Of a DNA stretch of 64,000 nt, positions 1-11,812 are shown in pieces. Positions within the stretch are counted from its first letter, which is position 1. Every line of letters starts with the position of its first letter. The stretch lies in contig CM059563.1 of the NCBI GenBank assembly GCA_030386875.1, positions 35,688,139-35,752,138 on the forward strand, given 5' to 3'. The translations under genes and the position numbers were made by a program. Below the pieces are notes generated by a model, which was given only the letters and a program-made list of their open reading frames with translations, was not told the DNA's origin and searched no databases. This stretch comes from Morinoia aosen. Taxonomy: Eukaryota; Arthropoda; Malacostraca; Amphipoda; Talitridae.

Positions 1-548
1 TGTCTCACATATAGTACATTATAGTTGTAAGAACTATGCAATCATTCACTTTGTAATTGGTTTTTCCAGTACACTAAATTTGCATGAATTTTCAAAAATT
101 GTCCGAGTCGAGAACACGGCCTAATTTTGTTTAGCGTGCACCCCAAACGAGTCCATTTTTGTTTAGGCACTTCGTATTATCACTGATTTTATGCCAATAT
201 GGCATATTACATAAGAAAACTTATCACAAGTTGTTCAAGCCTTATTCGTGGTCATGGCACAACATATCCTGATGCCGAAAATTAAGATCGCGACCTCTTA
301 AAATCGAAATTCTTACCTTGCTTACAAGCGGAGCGGCGGCGGGGAGGTTTGCAAATGACGTCTATTTAGGACCGCCCTCCCTCATGCGTCATGGCTCTGA
401 CGTCATCCTAGGCTCGATCGTTCATTGGTTAATCAAGACTGTCCGGGTCGAGACCTTGTCCGGGTCGTGAACACATCACCCTAAATTTTGCTCATGCACC
501 TGAAAGTTCACAAATAATGGAACTAGTTTGGTTTCAAAGTAGTTCTAA
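1..548. other. Non-coding, no gene recognised
   Basis: No coding signal on either strand. A short imperfect direct repeat (about 103-141 and 463-502, sharing a gtcg-gaacac core followed by ctaaattttg-like sequence) is present. A GC-rich patch at 326-440 holds a TGACGTCA-type site near 400 and an inverted CCAAT box near 423. Confidence 0.5.
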
Positions 549-850
549 TTGTAATAGGTTACAATCAACTATGAGAGCAATTGAAATATATATATGTACT
601 TTGCACACCACTACTTTTTTGTGCGAGAGTTCATCAATTCAAGTAGCATCCCAAGACCAGACTGTGTTGCAAAAACATAGTGCTCAGCTCTGCTATTTTG
701 ATTGTTATAGGTTACAATCAATTATGAGAACAATTGAAATATATATATGTACTTTGCACACCCCTACTTTTTTGTGCGAGAGTTCATCATTTCAAGTAGC
801 ACCCCAAGACCAGACAGTGTTGCAAAAACATAGTGCTCAGCTCTGCTATT
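549..850. repeat. 153 bp tandem duplication (two copies)
   Basis: Bases 549-697 recur at 702-850 with a period of 153 bp and a handful of substitutions. 153 is a multiple of three, so the duplicated stretch stays open in one plus-strand frame (517-876). The differences between copies change amino acids freely, so I do not treat the open frame as a gene. Confidence 0.85.
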
Positions 851-2595
851 GTACCAAGTCAATACCGTATTTATGATGATACGTGGGTCACTTAACTCAT
901 TTCATTACCATATTTCAAGAGATTTCAACCTACTACAAATTTCACAATGGCTTCAATATTCCAGAAAAATTAGTTTTCTATTTGAGGAACATTACAATAC
1001 TCATTGCAAAGTAATATTTGAACCCAACACTGCAATGGGATGCATACCTTCCTGTTTTCATCCTTAAGTAGAGTATAGATGGCCTCACAAGTTTCAGGTA
1101 TGATAGAGAGCGACTGCTTTGATATTCATGTCAAATACTGTAGAGAAGTGCATGAATCACCTCATGGCAGCCACCTGTAAAAAAATCCAGACATGAGGAA
1201 CACATTAAAATGATTCTGTACTAGCATCAAAATTTGTGGAATATAATTGTTATGAGGTCCTGAATAGGAGCAAATTTTTTATAATCAACACGAGATGTCT
1301 AACAATAATTCAGAATAATTATTATACTTATGTTTTTTTATATACGTATTATATTTCATTATATATTTTCATACACGGATTATATTTTTATACACAGATT
1401 TTATACACAAAATTATATACATGGATAACTTACATTCCACAGTCATACTTTTCATGAAATATGTAAGTGAGCAGGTGCTGACATAAAAGATTATGAACTA
1501 AAAAAATATGGTCCTTAACAAGCAAAAAAAATTTCAATGTATAGATGGTCTGCTTGACATTCAGCATTTAGTTCTCCGATTCTTCCCTTAGAACTATTTC
1601 TTAGATATGTTTAATAGTTATAAGAGATCTAGGTGTTAAATTGTTTTCAGAAAAATATCACAGAAAAGCACACAAAAATATATTGCGCAATAGTAGAAAT
1701 ACATTCTGGTATGCTTGACTGAGTAATGGATGCTTCAAAAATGTGCACAGAAAGTAAAGATACTGCATATAGTTTAAGACACCAATAAAATGCATAAACT
1801 AAATTTTAAATTTTTGAAATAAATTGTTGGCTTAATAAATGGAAAAATATTAAATAACTTTGGTAAATTACTTCAAATATTGAGGGAATATTTTATGACT
1901 AAATGAAAAATATGAGAATTTTTCACCTCTTATAGAAAATTTGGGTCACAAAAAGTAAAAAAAAATCCTAAAGGCAGAGTAGGAGCATATTTTAAAGTTT
2001 TAAGCTCCAGTCCAAAAATTTAAACTTCATGAAGGGCATTGAAAAAGATCAAGGACATCAGCTTATCCCATCTTACCACTGTCACACTGATAGTATTCGA
2101 AATATTCTCATAATACATCAGCGATTCCTAATATTTTCTGTTCACACATGCCCACACAGATAAATTATGGTTACTAACTCTCAACAAATTAAATTTACCA
2201 ATTATATGCATCAATTATACAAAGCTTACTTGGGAAGCAGTATTGTTTGTTTACATGTTGCTCGCGAACAACTTCTCTCCGCTGAAAGCGTATAGTCAGG
2301 ACGTCTGGACACGATTCGGAAAAGTTCGTGTTTTTGTTCGCGTTTTGGTGTGTTCGTGATTGATGAGGTGTTTGATAGTGTAGAAACATATCGCACACAA
2401 GACGTCCGACTTCAGGGCTGCATAAGCAATAAACCGATAAGTCGTTAAAATTACCCTTCTAAAATACATATATTTGCGTTTTTGACATTTTTAAATAGCT
2501 TTTTTCACATAACTAAATAAGTTTCGGTATAGAAACTATACTTTTTGATTTTTTCAACCGATTGATGTCAATACAGGATTAATACAGGACATTGT
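851..2595. other. AT-rich non-coding stretch
   Basis: Nothing recognisable as a gene. Bases 1310-1430 are low-complexity tata/ttat-rich sequence. No transposon ends were identified. Confidence 0.5.
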
Positions 2596-2816
2596 CCCAA
2601 TAACAAGTTGATATCATAAATAAATATATCTTTTTTCGATATTGTCTTGTTATTAGCCTATTATTGTAATCCAAGATTCCAATATCAGGTCAATAAATAA
2701 TTATCAACCCAATATTGGCCTAATAATTTCTTGCTACCTGGATAAGGCTATACTTAACAGTGTACGTAGAGTTCATCTATTTTTTATTTGTTTTGGATCG
2801 GTCAAAAGACTCGATA
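2596..2816 (+). repeat. Dispersed repeat R, copy A (partial)
   Basis: It begins with cccaataacaagttgatatc and is nearly identical for about 150 bp to 11244-11392. A further segment near 2750-2816 (a tttgttttggatcggtcaaa core) matches 11471-11536. A family of medium-copy non-coding repeats is the simplest explanation. Its class is not known. Confidence 0.75.
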
Positions 2817-4916
2817 CGAGAAGTGGGAGAAAGTATTTCATATGTCACGATACAATGCTGGTCTAGCACGTAACGTAGGAGGAGTCTCAACCCCCACAAG
2901 TAAATATAATGTACACCTTTGTGCTCGCGTGAATACCACATAAAAGCATGGACAATGAAAGATTCAAGATTAAAATTGGGTCATTTTTACGATCACGTGG
3001 ATTAAAATACGAGCACACAAAATATTTCAATGCAATGATTAAAGCACAGGGAGATGTTAAAGCAACATGAGCATAACATGAGCGGGTTCACATGAGCAGC
3101 ATAATGAGACACACAAAAACGAGAAGTTTGCTCTCCTTATCACAATGAACGCTTGCCCAACAACTTCAGGATTACGACAAAAATAACTTTCCGCACTGTG
3201 CAAAAATCAGGAAACATAGTCGATGAATGGGCTAGCATGAACACGAAACATTCGGAAATAATGCAATATAAAAATCAAAGAACTTTGCTTACCACAAGGT
3301 GTTCAAAAATTAGTAAACACTTCGCATCACGTACCATCTGAACTCTTGCTTTGTGACCGAAACACATCCTCCTGCTAAGTGCACAACATCATAGCAAACA
3401 CAATTTAATCCAATAATTAGCACGCCCAACAATAACTCGACACCTAATACAGAAAAGGGGCCATTTACGAAATTTAGCGCGTTGAATTTGAACACACTGC
3501 TTTCGCCTATTACTTGACTGGTAATTCACTGCATGGATAATTTTCAGAGTCCTATAAACCAATAATTTCGTGCTACACTTTCTTGCAGCATGCAGAATTC
3601 GATGACCTAATGCATTTCCAATACTGCCTGAAGAATACACGTGGAGTTGATCTGCCCATTTTTCTTTTGTGGTCTTCTCAAACGCCTGCTTCTCCCGGGA
3701 TGTTGCTGCAGCACGCCCGATATGACGTAATGCTGACCATCTTCACCGGTCTGCTGTCTCAGTGATATTGCTCCTGTTCAGCGCTCTACATTGAGCACCG
3801 TCTGCTGCCTCAGTGTTGGGGCTCCCGTCCAGCGCTCCAAATTCAGCACCTCTCGTTTGAGGGCCAATTAAAATTGAACTGTGAAGATCTCGTTGCTGCG
3901 TAGCATCGTCGCCAACTTCGTCACTGAGCAGTTATTGCTTACATGTGGGAGTTATTACGATCTTGGTGTTGAAGTCGAAACATTTCTTGAATATCCCTCC
4001 GTAGAATCGTTGTTGAGCGGTCGTTAACGAACATCGCCGAGACGCTAATATGCTTCAAGGAGATTATTTGTTCTTGAAACTTCGACGTTAACTTTACTCC
4101 GATGTAAATTTGCTGTTTGCGTGAAATGCATGTCGGCGGCGGGCCGACATGCCACGTTCGCCTGCCCTCAGATCACGTGTACTTCTCTCGCGACCTCGAA
4201 ACAAAAAGACCTCCTGACTTCTCCTCTCCGCTGCTTATATCATACTCACAGTTTCCTTCCAGAATTTTCTCGAACCTTCCCAGAACATTCGAGATTCTTC
4301 CAAGCAAAGATTACGTGTTTCCCTTATGGTTGGTGGAAATCTTGCCTGCTTCGGGTTGCCGAAATGTAACTGGTGCGTTCTCCGCCACACCTCCTTGCCT
4401 CTTCTACTCCTTGATTCTCATTGGTGGCGTTCGACGCGGTCGACTCCATGAGCCAGCCCCCACCTCCTCGAAGCTAACCCTCGCTTGTTTGAAGTGGCTC
4501 GTACTCGTCTCACGCCTACCCGTGTGTTGTGTGTGTGTGAGCTCCCATGTGTTTTGTGTGTGTGTTTTGGGTTGTGTCTGAGATTTGTGTTCGTGTGCAT
4601 GACTGTGTGCTTGTGGACGCCTGGACCTTAGCCCTCTCGTCGAAACGCTGCCCACTTGAGCTCGAGAGATTTATAGACCTACTCTTGTCCCCTCGAAATA
4701 TGAGACTTAGAACAGAGGAAAATGGCCCTTACGCATTATCGGTATTTTCACGCTCAAGCTACAGCCAACGGTTTTTCACATTCCTCAATGTCACGGGATT
4801 TAGCCCAAAAATAAAATGTGATATGAAAATATCACCTAATGTTTTACGTGATTTTTCCGAATATGTATGCCTAATATAACTATATCACAACACATAGGTC
4901 TGCATTTTTCATCCTA
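2817..4916. other. Non-coding; 51 bp tandem duplication and TG microsatellite
   Basis: No gene recognised. Bases about 3744-3846 contain two diverged copies of a 51 bp unit (ctgctg-ctcagtg ... cagcgctc). A TG-rich microsatellite lies at about 4522-4585. The longest open stretch (4117-4581) overlaps that microsatellite and has unbiased composition. Confidence 0.5.
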
Positions 4917-5300
4917 AAATTTTTTACTTGGTTTTTTAACAACTTTTATTTATGTATTGTGAACACTACTTACGTACACCTGGACTTCAATTTTGTTGGC
5001 CACAGCGCTATGTGTGTTTGTTTGAGTTGTTTATCGATCCACATTTGAAATATATTTTGTAATTTTAATGTAATGATGTCAATTTATATACATTCCCCAA
5101 TGAAAAGGTATTCAGATAAATCATTCTTTAATTAGCACATCCCCTGGAACTTTAAAAAAGCTCTCAATGTGACCTAATTAAAGGCAAAGCCAGTACTATT
5201 TTTAAAGACTATACGTTCATTACCATATTGCCCTCATTTATATTTTCTAAGGTAGTCTAGGAGAAATTTAGGGTAAAATACATGCTAGCCTAGGGTAATA
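4917..5300 (+). repeat. Dispersed repeat R, copy B
   Basis: The first part (4917-5110) aligns with 11571-11765, sharing acctggacttcaa and tatatacatt blocks. The second part (5150-5300) aligns with 16048-16187, sharing tgccctcatttatattttct. This copy is continuous across the point where copy C is split by a LINE, so it shows the uninterrupted arrangement. Confidence 0.75.
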
Positions 5301-5913
5301 TTCTTCAAGATATGGTTGGGAAAATAACTTGAAAGCTTGCTGTTTAATAAGATTCATCAATTAGAGAGCACAAAATAGGACTTGAGTGTAATAATTATTG
5401 CAACTTACCTTACTACATGAAGTAGTTTATACATCTCTTAACATAGGTCAAATATTGCATCTGAATATATTATGTGATTTAGTTATCCAAGGAATAAATA
5501 ACAGATTCTAATAGATACGACGGAAACGGCCGATGTTATTCCCTCAGGGTGATACAACTATTGTATCTATGGGAATTAGCGCTACCAGGGGGAAAATGTG
5601 AGGGCTCAAGCTGAGAGTTAGATAAGCCTTCTTTTTGTTGAAATGAATTTTTTTTGGTTATGTTTAAAAATCACTTATTTTCGGTTCACTACTGTCCTGT
5701 TTGTCAGCATCTCTGACTTTCTTCTTCAACTTTTATCTTATTTCATGAACTCCTTTCTCAACTCACTGTTTCTATGCCCCTACTGCATAGATTCCTCATT
5801 CTCTTACCTCCATACTAAATGGTGCCTTCCTTCTTCCTCTCTTCGATATGCTCGTGTTTGTAGCGGTAAGGGAAGCTTAAAAAGACCTATAATCATAATC
5901 ATATTCACGGCCA
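5301..5913. other. Non-coding flank upstream of an hAT remnant
   Basis: No gene recognised. The open frame entering the zinc finger downstream extends back through here, but its N-terminal part is low-complexity (F/L/S-rich) and does not resemble a transposase. Confidence 0.4.
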
Positions 5914-6188
5914 ATGAAGTAGAAACTGAAGTCTTAGTGCGGCGATATTATGTTAAAGTTGCAACTGAAAAAATTGTGAAGTGTATAAAGTGCGGCAAGA
6001 GTTTCCTTTGCAAGGGCTGGTCCACCAGTGGTTTGTTACGTCACCTAAAGAGTCAACACAACATGAAGCCTAAAACTGTAGACCCAGATACGTCAACTAG
6101 TAGCTCAGAAGACAGAATTCGCATTGGAATAAAACGCCTTCATGCAAGGGAGAGCAGTAGTAAAAGCACTAAACCTAAACAAACATAA
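5914..6188 (+). pseudogene. hAT transposase remnant, N-terminal BED zinc finger
   Basis: The frame contains a BED-type finger: a CIKCGKSF cysteine pair, a W at the GWSTSG turn, then HLKSQHN supplying the two histidines (C-x2-C ... H-x4-H). A Ser/Thr/Lys-rich linker follows, as is usual after BED fingers of hAT transposases. The frame ends at 6188 and the catalytic region that should follow is missing. The C-terminal dimerisation domain of an hAT transposase lies on the same strand at 9182-9576, so both are probably parts of one old gene that lost its centre and was split by the 6550-9179 element. A host BED protein is an alternative, but the context argues against it. Confidence 0.6.
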
Positions 6189-6342
6189 CAACTTTTGTAA
6201 GGGTGCATCAAAGTACTCCGGAAGAACAAGGGACCAAGGTTGTAGCAGTTGATGATGTGTCAGTAAATACAGTTACAAAGAATTAATTCAACAGAGAATC
6301 TTTCTCGAATAAAGGTTTTTCGCTTCCTAAATCGTGAAATCC

Positions 6343-6477
6343 AGTGATGGGCATGGGTAGCAGATTACAATAGCATAAATCTAAAAATATGAAGAAATCC
6401 CATGATCCCGGGAATTCCCGGGTTTGTCTTTCTGGAAACCCGGGATTTTCATTTTGTCCCGGGATTGCAAGCCCTAG
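6343..6477. mobile_element. Candidate small hAT-type MITE remnant with CCCGGG motifs
   Basis: The segment runs from cagtgatgggcatggg to ttgcaagccctag and contains several CCCGGGA/TTCCCGGG inverted motifs. Ends of the form CAGxGATGGGC and CTAGGGCTTGCAA are typical of short non-autonomous hAT elements. I could not find an 8 bp target duplication, so the boundaries are tentative. Confidence 0.35.
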
Positions 6478-6549
6478 ATTCAACACTGACTCCAAAATCT
6501 TTGTCATCCATATTAAACGAAATTCCTCAAACGAAAAAGTTTGTCGATA
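6478..6549 (+). pseudogene. hAT transposase remnant, segment before the C-terminal domain
   Basis: A short open segment (reading ... ILNEIPQTKKFVD) ends exactly at the left edge of the inserted 6550-9179 element. If that element and one TA copy are removed, the frame runs without a break into the C-terminal hAT segment at 9182. This is the reason for assigning it to the same gene. Confidence 0.5.
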
Positions 6550-9179
6550 AAGCTGGGTTTACACGGAGGGTGACTTCCCCGGGGCAACGCCTTCTCTCCC
6601 TCTCCGCCTCTTCAAAAAAAAAAACAGTCCCCGGTCTAACGCCTCCCACTACTACCCCATGCGTGTCGACGCTGCTGCCCTACATGCTGGGACTGCCTGG
6701 GGCACAGATCATATGCTAGAAGATCCTCAACTTATCACTAAGTGAGTTTCAGCCCTGTCGACAATGACGTAGGGGCCAATTGGCCAATGACGGAGCCGGT
6801 AAATTGTTACGTGTCTCTAGTTTGAATCTGAAGTCATTAGTCGGCTGTGAGCCTTTGACAGAGGTGTAACGAAGATTGCAGCAGAAATGGCTCCATACGT
6901 ACGCTTAAAAAATGCGTAGTGGAAAAATGTGCTACCTATTTTTAGCAGTTTTTTAATCACTCAAACATCTTAATTTCTTCATTATCGTATTGTTTCGACT
7001 AATTTGAGAATCTGGTATTTAATGGCTTAAAATGTTGATGAACTCTTTCCGAAAAACTTAATATACGGCACCGACGTTTTATAACATTTAGAACCTGAGG
7101 CTAATTTAAATGCGCCTTAGTTTATAAATATAAATTGTAAATATGTTCATGAATGCACATTCACGTTTATGTATAGTGAATCACGTTTATGTATAGTGAA
7201 GGACAATATAAAAAAGTGTTATCAATATAATCGAAATGTACTACTTTGGCTTTCACTATCCTTATTACGCCAAGAAATGTTTCTTAACTTTTGAATAAAA
7301 ACTTGAGTTCCAATCCTAACGAGTATCATAGTAAAGCCTGGATACGCAGCCAATTGAAAGCCTTGTCAACAATGACGTCAGCTGCGAGTCATGGCTGCTA
7401 GAAGCTGATTGGTTGGCGTGCGTGAGTACGTTTGTCTAGAGCGGACTTGCGGTCCACCGCAGTTTTGCAGTTCTTCTTATGTAAGTGTTCTGTGCCTGGG
7501 GAAAGACGAAGAGAGAGACAGTGCGCTCCAGACAGTCTTGAGGGTAGGATGTATGTCTTAGCTGCTCTGTCGTCATGTTCTCATGCGTAATCCCAATCCC
7601 AAAAGTCTTTCCTGATCTGGAAAAGTGGCTGAAGGCAAAAGTTTTCACATTGATAGATTTATTGAAAGCAAAGCGTCAGTCTGATTGTATTTATTACGGC
7701 TGTAAATATAATTTTTTATCAAGAACTATCGCTGAAATGATCTGTTGCTGAAATGATTTTCGATCTAATTCACAAGTAATTACCTCTTACAATAGTACCA
7801 TAAATTGTTCGCTGTCATGCTATTATTAACACAAGATGGCTCGTAATAGGACTTAGACTGATATAATTTTTGTTACTTATTTCTATTTCCTGTTATCAGA
7901 CTCTATCGCGCATATTTCATTTATTTTGATCTCTATATACATCTGCTGGGCAAGTTATATTTCGTTATTCCTTAGTTTGGGCATTAACAATAACGTCATA
8001 AAAGAAGCTATATCTGGTCGAAGTTTTATTGATTTGCCTCCATTCCTTATTAAACCAATTGACACATTCGTTTCTGCCAAGGCACTTGGCCTTCGTTTAA
8101 GGAGTAATTCTTGAATTCTCCACGAATACGTTGATATCTTATGCCGGCCTCCGTGAAATAGTTTACAGGTTAAAAATAGCATCTTCTTTTTTGCACGTAC
8201 CTTGAATTACATTTCGACATCCTCACTCCGTCACTGTTATCTCTAGGGTTGCTGATTTTTTTCTGATTGTATAAAACCTCCATAAAAACGCACCAAAAAT
8301 TTTAAAAGTGTACCAAATTTATTTAACTAGCAATAAAATGAAAATGTTAAGGTTTTTACCTACTTTTCCTGTTCGGATGAAATTTTTTCCTCCTCTTCTT
8401 CCTTCATCTGCCAACTTTTTTTATTTAATTTGTTGACTAAGCTACCGTGGTGGTTCCAATTTGTGCAATCCATGTTCTCTAACGTAAATTTTGATCGCAT
8501 TCGTGCATTTAGTCTTGCTCATTTTAACGAAATCCTTTTTTTTTGTTTTTATGTAGTTAAGGTAAAAAATTCTCTAGCTGCAGCAAAATAATGCGGTGTT
8601 GAAAAAGCTGTTTCATGAACTCGTGAAGCAGCGAGTTACAAAGCTGCGTACCAGAATTTTTCAGACAAAACTTCTGTCTTGAAAGGAGCATCTTGAACAA
8701 ACAGTTCTCGCCACTTCATCGTTATCTTTTCATGCTGCTCTTCTTCACGAAATTGGAGAAATGCATTGAATTTGGTGTTATTGAATTACATTTATTAAGA
8801 TCTTTCAAAACAAACTCTTCTTGTTTTTTGGTACATATTTTGTTGACATTTTCCAGGAGAATGCTTTCTGCAGCAGCACCAAAATAAATCTCATTTATAT
8901 TGACATAGTTTGTGGAGTTGCGTACATTTATTTTGCAATTATTGTCATTCGAAATCAATAGATCCCTTTTTCTGAAGTTGCACATAATAAAATTCTCACT
9001 CCAGAGAAATTAAAATTCATTTTTGTAAGGGGAACTTGTACATTTGCTGAACGCGCCAATTTCGGCAGCTCTGGGCATCTCACCCTCCGTCTAAACGCAA
9101 GTGGGGAAGCTTGAGCGGGTGAGAGGGGTAGGGTGGGTGCGTCACCCTGGGGAAGAAACCCTACGTCTAAACCCAGCTT
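6550..9179. mobile_element. 2.63 kb DNA transposon with TA target duplication, inserted in an hAT gene
   Basis: The left end reads AAGCTGGGTTTACACGGAGG and the right end, reverse-complemented, reads AAGCTGGGTTTAGACGTAGG, giving terminal inverted repeats of at least 40 bp with mismatches. Each end is flanked by TA (6548-6549 and 9180-9181). Removing the element plus one TA rejoins the interrupted hAT reading frame. Internally there is no intact transposase. A degraded minus-strand coding trace lies near 8722-8985, and two related CRE/CCAAT-bearing segments lie at 6747-6800 and 7333-7420. The superfamily is uncertain. TA duplication fits Tc1/mariner or ISL2EU-like elements. Confidence 0.7.
8722..8985 (-). 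pseudogene. Degraded coding trace, possibly hAT-like
   Basis: A minus-strand frame reads protein-like in its middle (NINEIYFGAAAESILLENV), a pattern reminiscent of the central insertion domain of hAT transposases of the KIAA1586-like group. Surrounding frames are broken and no catalytic motif is visible. It lies inside the 6550-9179 element. The assignment is an inference of low certainty. Confidence 0.25.
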
Positions 9180-9181
9180 TA

Positions 9182-9576
9182 GAAATGTCTTAGTAGTGGC
9201 GAAAACAGTATACTTGGATGAACAATTGACACCAGTCATATCAGCAGTTAAAAACTTGGAAACAGTGTTTAGCCGTATAAATGCCAGTGGTCTGGCATGT
9301 TATCCAAATCCTAAAATTATAATTTCAATGTCGCTGTCCCTTCCATTTTCAAGTGCTTCCGTTGAACGTTTCTTCAGCCAATTAAATTTGAACACAAATT
9401 TACAAAGAACCAGTTTGAAGAATGAAACCGTGCATAGCTTGATACATGTAGTGGATTACCTTGAAGACTCTGACTTAACGGTATCTAATTTTTCAAATAA
9501 TATTATAATCAAGGCTATTAATGAAGTGAGAAGAAATGCTCCGCGTGTAGAATCTTCAACAATGCCAATACCTTAG
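9182..9576 (+). pseudogene. hAT transposase remnant, C-terminal dimerisation domain
   Basis: The frame carries the hAT family dimerisation signature: SLPFSSASVERFFSQLN, then LKNETVHSLIHV, matching the usual hydrophobic-P-x-S-S-A-x-x-E-R-x-F-S pattern. It opens at the right boundary of the 2.63 kb element and ends at a TAG codon (9574-9576). Its position and strand make it the 3' part of the gene whose BED finger lies at 5914-6188. The central RNase H-like catalytic region is missing, so it cannot encode an active enzyme. Confidence 0.75.
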
Positions 9577-11243
9577 AAATATAAAAAACGGAATGCGTGA
9601 TAGCGTTTTTATCAAATTGTAGATATAAGTTTTGCACAATTTATTCTTAAATTTTTTTTTTATGTGAGTAGTAGCCTATACCAAGGTAGAAAAATTTATT
9701 GCCCTAATATTGAGCCAATATACAGTCTCAATATTGACTGGATATTCAAAATGCACATTGTGGCAATACCTTATTTTGGAAAATTCGGTTGATATTAGAA
9801 AAATATATTGGCCCAATAACAATATTATCATCAACCCAATATCAACTAATTATTGTGTCAATATTGACTTGATAATGAAGTGTTCCCTACAATAACATTG
9901 GCTTAATACTCAATTCCTGATAGGTTGATATTTGTAAAACATATAGCCTTGATAATGATAATATCACTAACCCCATATTAGCCAATTTTTGTGTCACTAC
10001 GGACTTGATATTAAGGTGTTCCTTAGAAAAATGTTCGCCTGTAAGGCCTGGAGATGTTGCTGCTTTAGCTATTGAGTTCCGCTTGCGGCGAGTGAAGCAG
10101 CGACGTTAGTTAAGTACTCGTACTACTCCTGCAGTTGTTATCAGTAATACGTTATGATACCGGTAATACGTTATACTTGGATAATTTTACATTTACACAT
10201 GTTAGTATCACTGAACATAAATGTACTAGAACTGAGTTTGAGGGGTAACTAAAGTAGGAAACTACAGACCCAATACTTATTTTCTGACATCAAGTGGATA
10301 TTGGTAGAATATATTGTCATAATAATAATTTATTTTTAACCCAGTATCAGCTAATTACTGTGTCACTATTGACTTGATATTGAGGTGTTTCCTTAAACAA
10401 CACTTTGCCTCAATAATTAATTTCTAATATCGCATCAATGTTCAGAAGGGTTCAAAGACGAGAAATATATATAATTCTGATAACTATGTTATCCGATGTA
10501 CATACCTACACACCAACAAGACTATGAATTAAACTGCATTCAAAATTTATCTAAAATCCATGGTTACAAACCTCTTTGGCATCGTAGTCCAAATTTTGTG
10601 TTTCACGTACGTACGAGTGGTCGGGCAACACTAAGCAGCATATATACGTTCATCTAAGCAGCATATATATGCGTGTTTGAAAAATTACACGAAAGCGCCT
10701 TTACTCAAAGAATGATGCACGCAAAATGGGTTATATGGTAGGAATGGGCCTACTCAATACCTTCGTTACGAAATTAAGTCATTTATATCATCTGTATAAA
10801 TGACTTTATATCATCTTAATTCAATATATAGACATTTATTGCAATAGTAACATATGACAAACGATTTTAGCATATTTTTTGAAAAAATTAGACCTTCGAA
10901 ACTCATTGGACGACTGAAAAAACAAGAACTGTAAACCTGTGATTACAGTTATTCTGAATATACATATTATTGTAACGTATTCACATTTCTTGATATCTGT
11001 CAAATATATCTGCACTCATTAATGACTGCAATAACTATTCATTAACTTTATTGGTATATTTTAAACAAATTACTCCGTATTATTGGCGTATATTTGGGCA
11101 ATAATAATTTATATTTTTACAAATTTTATCAAATTGCGAGATTTTCAATTATTATGAGATAATTTACACTTATATGAATATCGTACATATATATAAATAC
11201 ACTGTTAGTTTAATATTAGAAATAAAACGATTTACTACATATT
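9577..11243. repeat. Degenerate AATATTG-rich repeat field, non-coding
   Basis: Bases about 9690-10020 and 10270-10450 contain many imperfect repeats of ccaatattg, gacttgatatt and aattattgtgtcaatattgac, related in wording to the first part of repeat R (tcaacccaatattggcctaa). No genes are seen. The remainder is AT-rich. Confidence 0.5.
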
Positions 11244-11812
11244 CCCAATAACAAGTTGATATCATAAATAAATATATCTTTTTTCGATTTTGTCTTGTTA
11301 TTAGCCTATTATTGTAATCCAAGATTCCAATATCAGGTCAATAAATAATTATCAACCCAATATTGGCCTAACAATTTCCTGCTACCTGGGTAGCTTCCTG
11401 GATATAAAAAATTATTTGTATTAAGTTAGCATTTTCTTATTTTGAACAAATTTATCTAAGACTATATATATACTTAATAACGGACGTAGAGTTAATTATT
11501 TTGTATTTGTTTTGGATCGGTCAAAAAATCAATCCCACGAGCCGAAAATTTTTACATTGGTCTGTATGTCTCATCCAAAATTATTTGTTTGGTTTCTCTA
11601 GCAATTATTATTTATGCATTACGAGCACCAATTACGTAAACCTGGACTTCAACTTTGTCGACCACAGTGGTTTGTGTGTGTTTCTGTGAATTGTATATCA
11701 ATCCATAGTTTGAAATATCTTCTGAAATTTGAGTGGAATGATGTCATTTTATATACATTTCCTTAAAAAACTGCTAAGTTCATTCATTTATTACTAAACG
11801 AATCCCCAGAAG
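11244..11812 (+). repeat. Dispersed repeat R, copy C, left part
   Basis: 11244-11392 is nearly identical to copy A (2596-2745), 11471-11536 to 2750-2816, and 11571-11765 to copy B (4917-5110). The match to copy B stops near 11812, where T/C-rich LINE 3' end sequence (seen as gaagaaagaaag on this strand) begins. It resumes at 16048. Confidence 0.75.

Noticed and set aside
517-876. Open frame with two 51-residue repeats
   Set aside because: It is open only because the tandem unit is a multiple of three. Substitutions between the copies are mostly amino-acid changing and the protein resembles nothing.
4117-4581. 154-codon plus-strand frame
   Set aside because: Overlaps a TG microsatellite, is contradicted by equally long frames on the other strand, and has no domain.
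5643-5913. N-terminal extension of the BED-finger frame
   Set aside because: F/L/S-rich low-complexity sequence. The recognisable protein begins only at about 5914.
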